Shown here: positions 47,952-49,218 of the stretch, piece after piece
Position numbering within the stretch: the first letter of the stretch is position 1
How the letters are laid out: every line of letters starts with the position of its first letter
Source of the DNA: an uncultured Clostridia bacterium
Lineage (GTDB): Bacteria > Bacillota > Clostridia > Oscillospirales > Oscillospiraceae
NCBI GenBank assembly: GCA_947165595.1
Contig: CAMVAV010000010.1
Span: 1-49,218 of the forward strand
Direction of reading: 5' to 3'
DNA: 49,218 nucleotides
Program-made: the position numbers and the translations under genes
Notes under the pieces: model-generated
What the model was told of the DNA's origin: nothing
The model's input: only the letters and a program-made list of their open reading frames with translations
Database searches by the model: none

Positions 47952-48116
47952 ATGATTGATCAGGAATATCATCCGTACCGACAGCTGACAGCCGAAACAA
48001 AACTTCTGGAAATGCTGAGCGAAGCGGAGAGCGATGCCCGTAATGGCCGCGTTGCCCCGATGCAAAGCACCTTTGACGCGCTCCGCGACGAACTGCAAAA
48101 GGGGAAGCGGCGATAA
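47952..48116 (+). CDS. Small antitoxin-like protein (Phd/YefM tail type)
   Basis: A 54-residue protein beginning MIDQEYHPYR and containing KLLEMLSEAESDARNGRVAP followed by a short helix FDALRDELQKGKRR. The LLE.L.EAE.D...GRV.P pattern is that of the C-terminal toxin-binding tail of Phd/YefM antitoxins, but the N-terminal DNA-binding part is missing. AGGAGG lies 7 nt before the ATG. No toxin gene follows. It may be a free-standing tail or a product of gene decay; co-transcribed with the ATPase gene. Confidence 0.55.
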   Translation: MIDQEYHPYRQLTAETKLLEMLSEAESDARNGRVAPMQSTFDALRDELQKGKRR

Positions 48117-48119
48117 TAT

Positions 48120-48680
48120 TCAGGATAATTGGACGGGCCGCTCTTTATTCGCTCCCTCCAGCAGCTCCCGATGCCGCGCGGAGAGGTACTGCGGCTCATG
48201 CTCGCTCATGATCGCCAGCCGCTCGATCAGCGAGAGCTTCGAGATCCGGTAGCGCGAGAAATACCACACCGCCGCGAGCTTTCCCGCCTTGATCCAGCGC
48301 CCGACGGTGCAGGGGCTGTAACCGGACAGCTCCGCCGTACGCTGAACGGTCAACGCGTCCGGCTCCTCGCGCCAGAGGGCGGTCAGGCGGGCGCGCGCCT
48401 CGTCCTCGGTGCAGAGTGGCAGACGGACACGCGGCTTGGGACAGGTGATGGAGCACTTCGGCGGCGCGGACGCCTTCTTTCCTTTTTTGAGATAGTCGAC
48501 GGCGTCCTCCAATCGGATGCGGTAGCGCCGTGTTTTCCCGCCCGTGTCCTCGCAGGGGATGACTCCGTTTTCCAGCAGCCATTTCGCCTTGCGCTTGCTG
48601 ATATGGCAGACGCGGCAGAGCTGGTCGCCGCTGATGATCGACGGGTAGGTTTCCAGAAGCAGATCGTAGTTCGATTCCAT
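48120..48680 (-). CDS. Protein with two excisionase/MerR-like HTH domains
   Basis: A 186-residue probable DNA-binding protein. The first domain is SIISGDQLCRVCHISKRKAK followed by WLLENGVIPCEDTGGKTRRY; the second is LTVQRTAELSGYSPCTVGRW and IKAGKLAAVWYFSRYRISKL. A basic linker (PPKCSITCPKPRVRL) joins them. Such twin-HTH proteins are common in Tn1549-like elements and may regulate transfer genes. AAAGGAGGG 7 nt upstream fixes the ATG at 48680; an earlier frame extension is not needed. It converges with the ATPase/antitoxin-like pair, only 3 nt apart. Confidence 0.75.
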   Translation of the reverse strand: MESNYDLLLETYPSIISGDQLCRVCHISKRKAKWLLENGVIPCEDTGGKTRRYRIRLEDAVDYLKKGKKASAPPKCSITCPKPRVRLPLCTEDEARARLTALWREEPDALTVQRTAELSGYSPCTVGRWIKAGKLAAVWYFSRYRISKLSLIERLAIMSEHEPQYLSARHRELLEGANKERPVQLS

Positions 48681-48766
48681 GGCAAAGCCCTCCTTTGACA
48701 GACCATTTTCCGAGATGGTTTTTGTCAATGGAGGGCGTGCGCGTTGAAAAAATGTTCTCCGAATTT

Positions 48767-48928
48767 CTACGCTTTTTCTACGCTTTGTCTGCGAACGTGC
48801 ATTTGGGGCTGAAACTCTTTTGCGCGTTCATCTGCAGATTTGCCCCCAAACAATACCTGCGCCCTCCGACGATAGAAACCTCCGTCTACAAGTATCGCTG
48901 TTGTGGTTGTCCTAGTGGCCGTTCCCAT
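48767..48928 (-). pseudogene. Truncated NYN-domain gene
   Basis: From an ATG at 48928 with GGGAGGG upstream, the frame reads TTTTAILVDGGFYRRRAQVL then FGGKSADERAKEF, the characteristic start of NYN (LabA/PIN-like RNase) proteins with the catalytic aspartate in LVDGG. After about 40 residues the similarity ends abruptly and the frame stops at codon 54. The nuclease would lack most of its fold, so this is a broken gene left behind an intact promoter and leader. Confidence 0.65.
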
Positions 48929-48953
48929 GATATCCCTCCCGTGAATAAAATAA

Positions 48954-49010
48954 AAAGCCCTTGGGTTCGGCACTTCCCCTATGCGGAGAGGCTTACTGCC
49001 AAGGGCGTAT
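48954..49010 (-). ncRNA. Structured leader RNA with terminator-like end
   Basis: On the minus strand, GCCCTTGG (49006-48999) pairs with CCAAGGGC (48964-48957) around a branched interior containing GGCA/TGCC and a CTCTCC/GGGGAAG arm, and the stem is followed by a T run. It precedes the truncated NYN gene by about 30 nt. It could be an attenuator, a riboswitch-like leader or a small RNA; no known class was recognised. Confidence 0.5.
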
Positions 49011-49044
49011 TAGTGTGTTGTCTTCCAAGAAGAACACTATCATA

Positions 49045-49073
49045 ATATGCCCTTGGATCCGAAAAGTCAATCA
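49045..49073 (-). promoter_or_regulatory. Promoter of the structured leader/NYN remnant
   Basis: On the minus strand, TTGACT followed after 17 nt by TATTAT (-10 at about 49045-49050, -35 at about 49068-49073). A GTGTT...AACAC hairpin follows near the predicted transcript start. Confidence 0.75.
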
Positions 49074-49117
49074 AAAAATGCAAATACCAATATTAGGAAA
49101 ATTGATAGTTCGCGCTG

Positions 49118-49173
49118 GGTGTCCAAACCCGACACCGAATTCGCATTTCAAATCCGCAAACGCTTGCGGATTT
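49118..49173. repeat. Two more palindromes near the right edge
   Basis: GGTGTC (49118-49123) pairs with GACACC (49131-49136); 49150-49159 pairs with 49164-49173 (10 bp, 4-nt loop). The first resembles the GGGTGT/ACACC family of the array before mobC. The window ends 45 nt later and no gene is visible in 49074-49218. Confidence 0.6.
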
Positions 49174-49218
49174 CATATCAGAACAAGGATTGCCGTCCCG
49201 TAGAGAGGCGGCTTTTTG

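Noticed and set aside
48695-49203. Plus-strand frames at the right edge
   Set aside because: No ribosome-binding sites, and they run antisense through the NYN remnant, its leader hairpin and its promoter.
32401-49218. A second copy of the tRNA-Ser 3' end that would mark the element's right end
   Set aside because: No stretch matching the T arm and acceptor end was found; the element continues past the window.

Overview
The window is GC-rich DNA that looks like a chromosome of a gut clostridium of the Oscillospiraceae type. Strong AGGAGG ribosome-binding sites, canonical TTGNNN-17-TATAAT promoters, a TelA/XpaC pair, DUF6512, DUF4349 and YitT proteins and a Tn1549-like mobilisation module all fit. 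The family placement is an inference from gene content; no marker gene is present to fix it.

Positions 1-32,400 are core-type chromosome. On the minus strand lie telA (cut by the window edge) and an xpaC-like gene, a DUF6512 membrane protein, a metallo-beta-lactamase-fold hydrolase, a DUF4349 lipoprotein, a YfbR-like 5'-nucleotidase and mtaB. A plus-strand pair (Sel1-repeat protein and cysteine desulfurase) diverges from mtaB through overlapping promoters. Then come a dicarboxylate/amino-acid:cation symporter (-), a uracil permease (+) behind what looks like a transcription attenuator with a leader peptide, and a GPH-family sugar transporter (+). A minus-strand string follows: YitT, TrmO, a GH2 glycosidase and a glycosyltransferase-like protein. 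Next is a minor-pilin operon headed by a 3012-residue protein that begins with a perfect type IV prepilin leader and continues as GLUG-like and InlB-like repeats, a candidate pilus-tip adhesin. A large double-HTH regulator with its own palindromic operator lies directly upstream. The core region ends at a tRNA-Ser(GGA).

From 32,400 to the right edge the DNA is an integrative mobile element inserted at the tRNA-Ser 3' end. In order it carries a tyrosine integrase and an excisionase-like protein (-); a type III restriction-modification operon with two extra genes, a DUF6680 membrane protein and an unrecognised AT-rich gene between mod and res (+); a Schlafen-like AlbA_2 ATPase (-); DUF6809, a secreted stalk-domain protein and a RepA/DUF6017 replication initiator (-); a MOBP-like relaxase and MobC (-); a DUF4143 ATPase and a tiny antitoxin-like protein (+); a double-HTH protein (-); and a truncated NYN-domain gene behind a structured leader. 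The right end of the element is not in the window.

The least explained structure is non-coding. Twelve palindromes of five different sequence families stand at about 54-bp centre spacing in front of mobC (45,837-46,442), and a second set with related cores lies between the relaxase and repA genes (43,644-43,866). The arms differ between families but stay complementary, so symmetry rather than sequence is conserved. These arrays, the giant prepilin and the uracil-permease attenuator are the items most worth following up.
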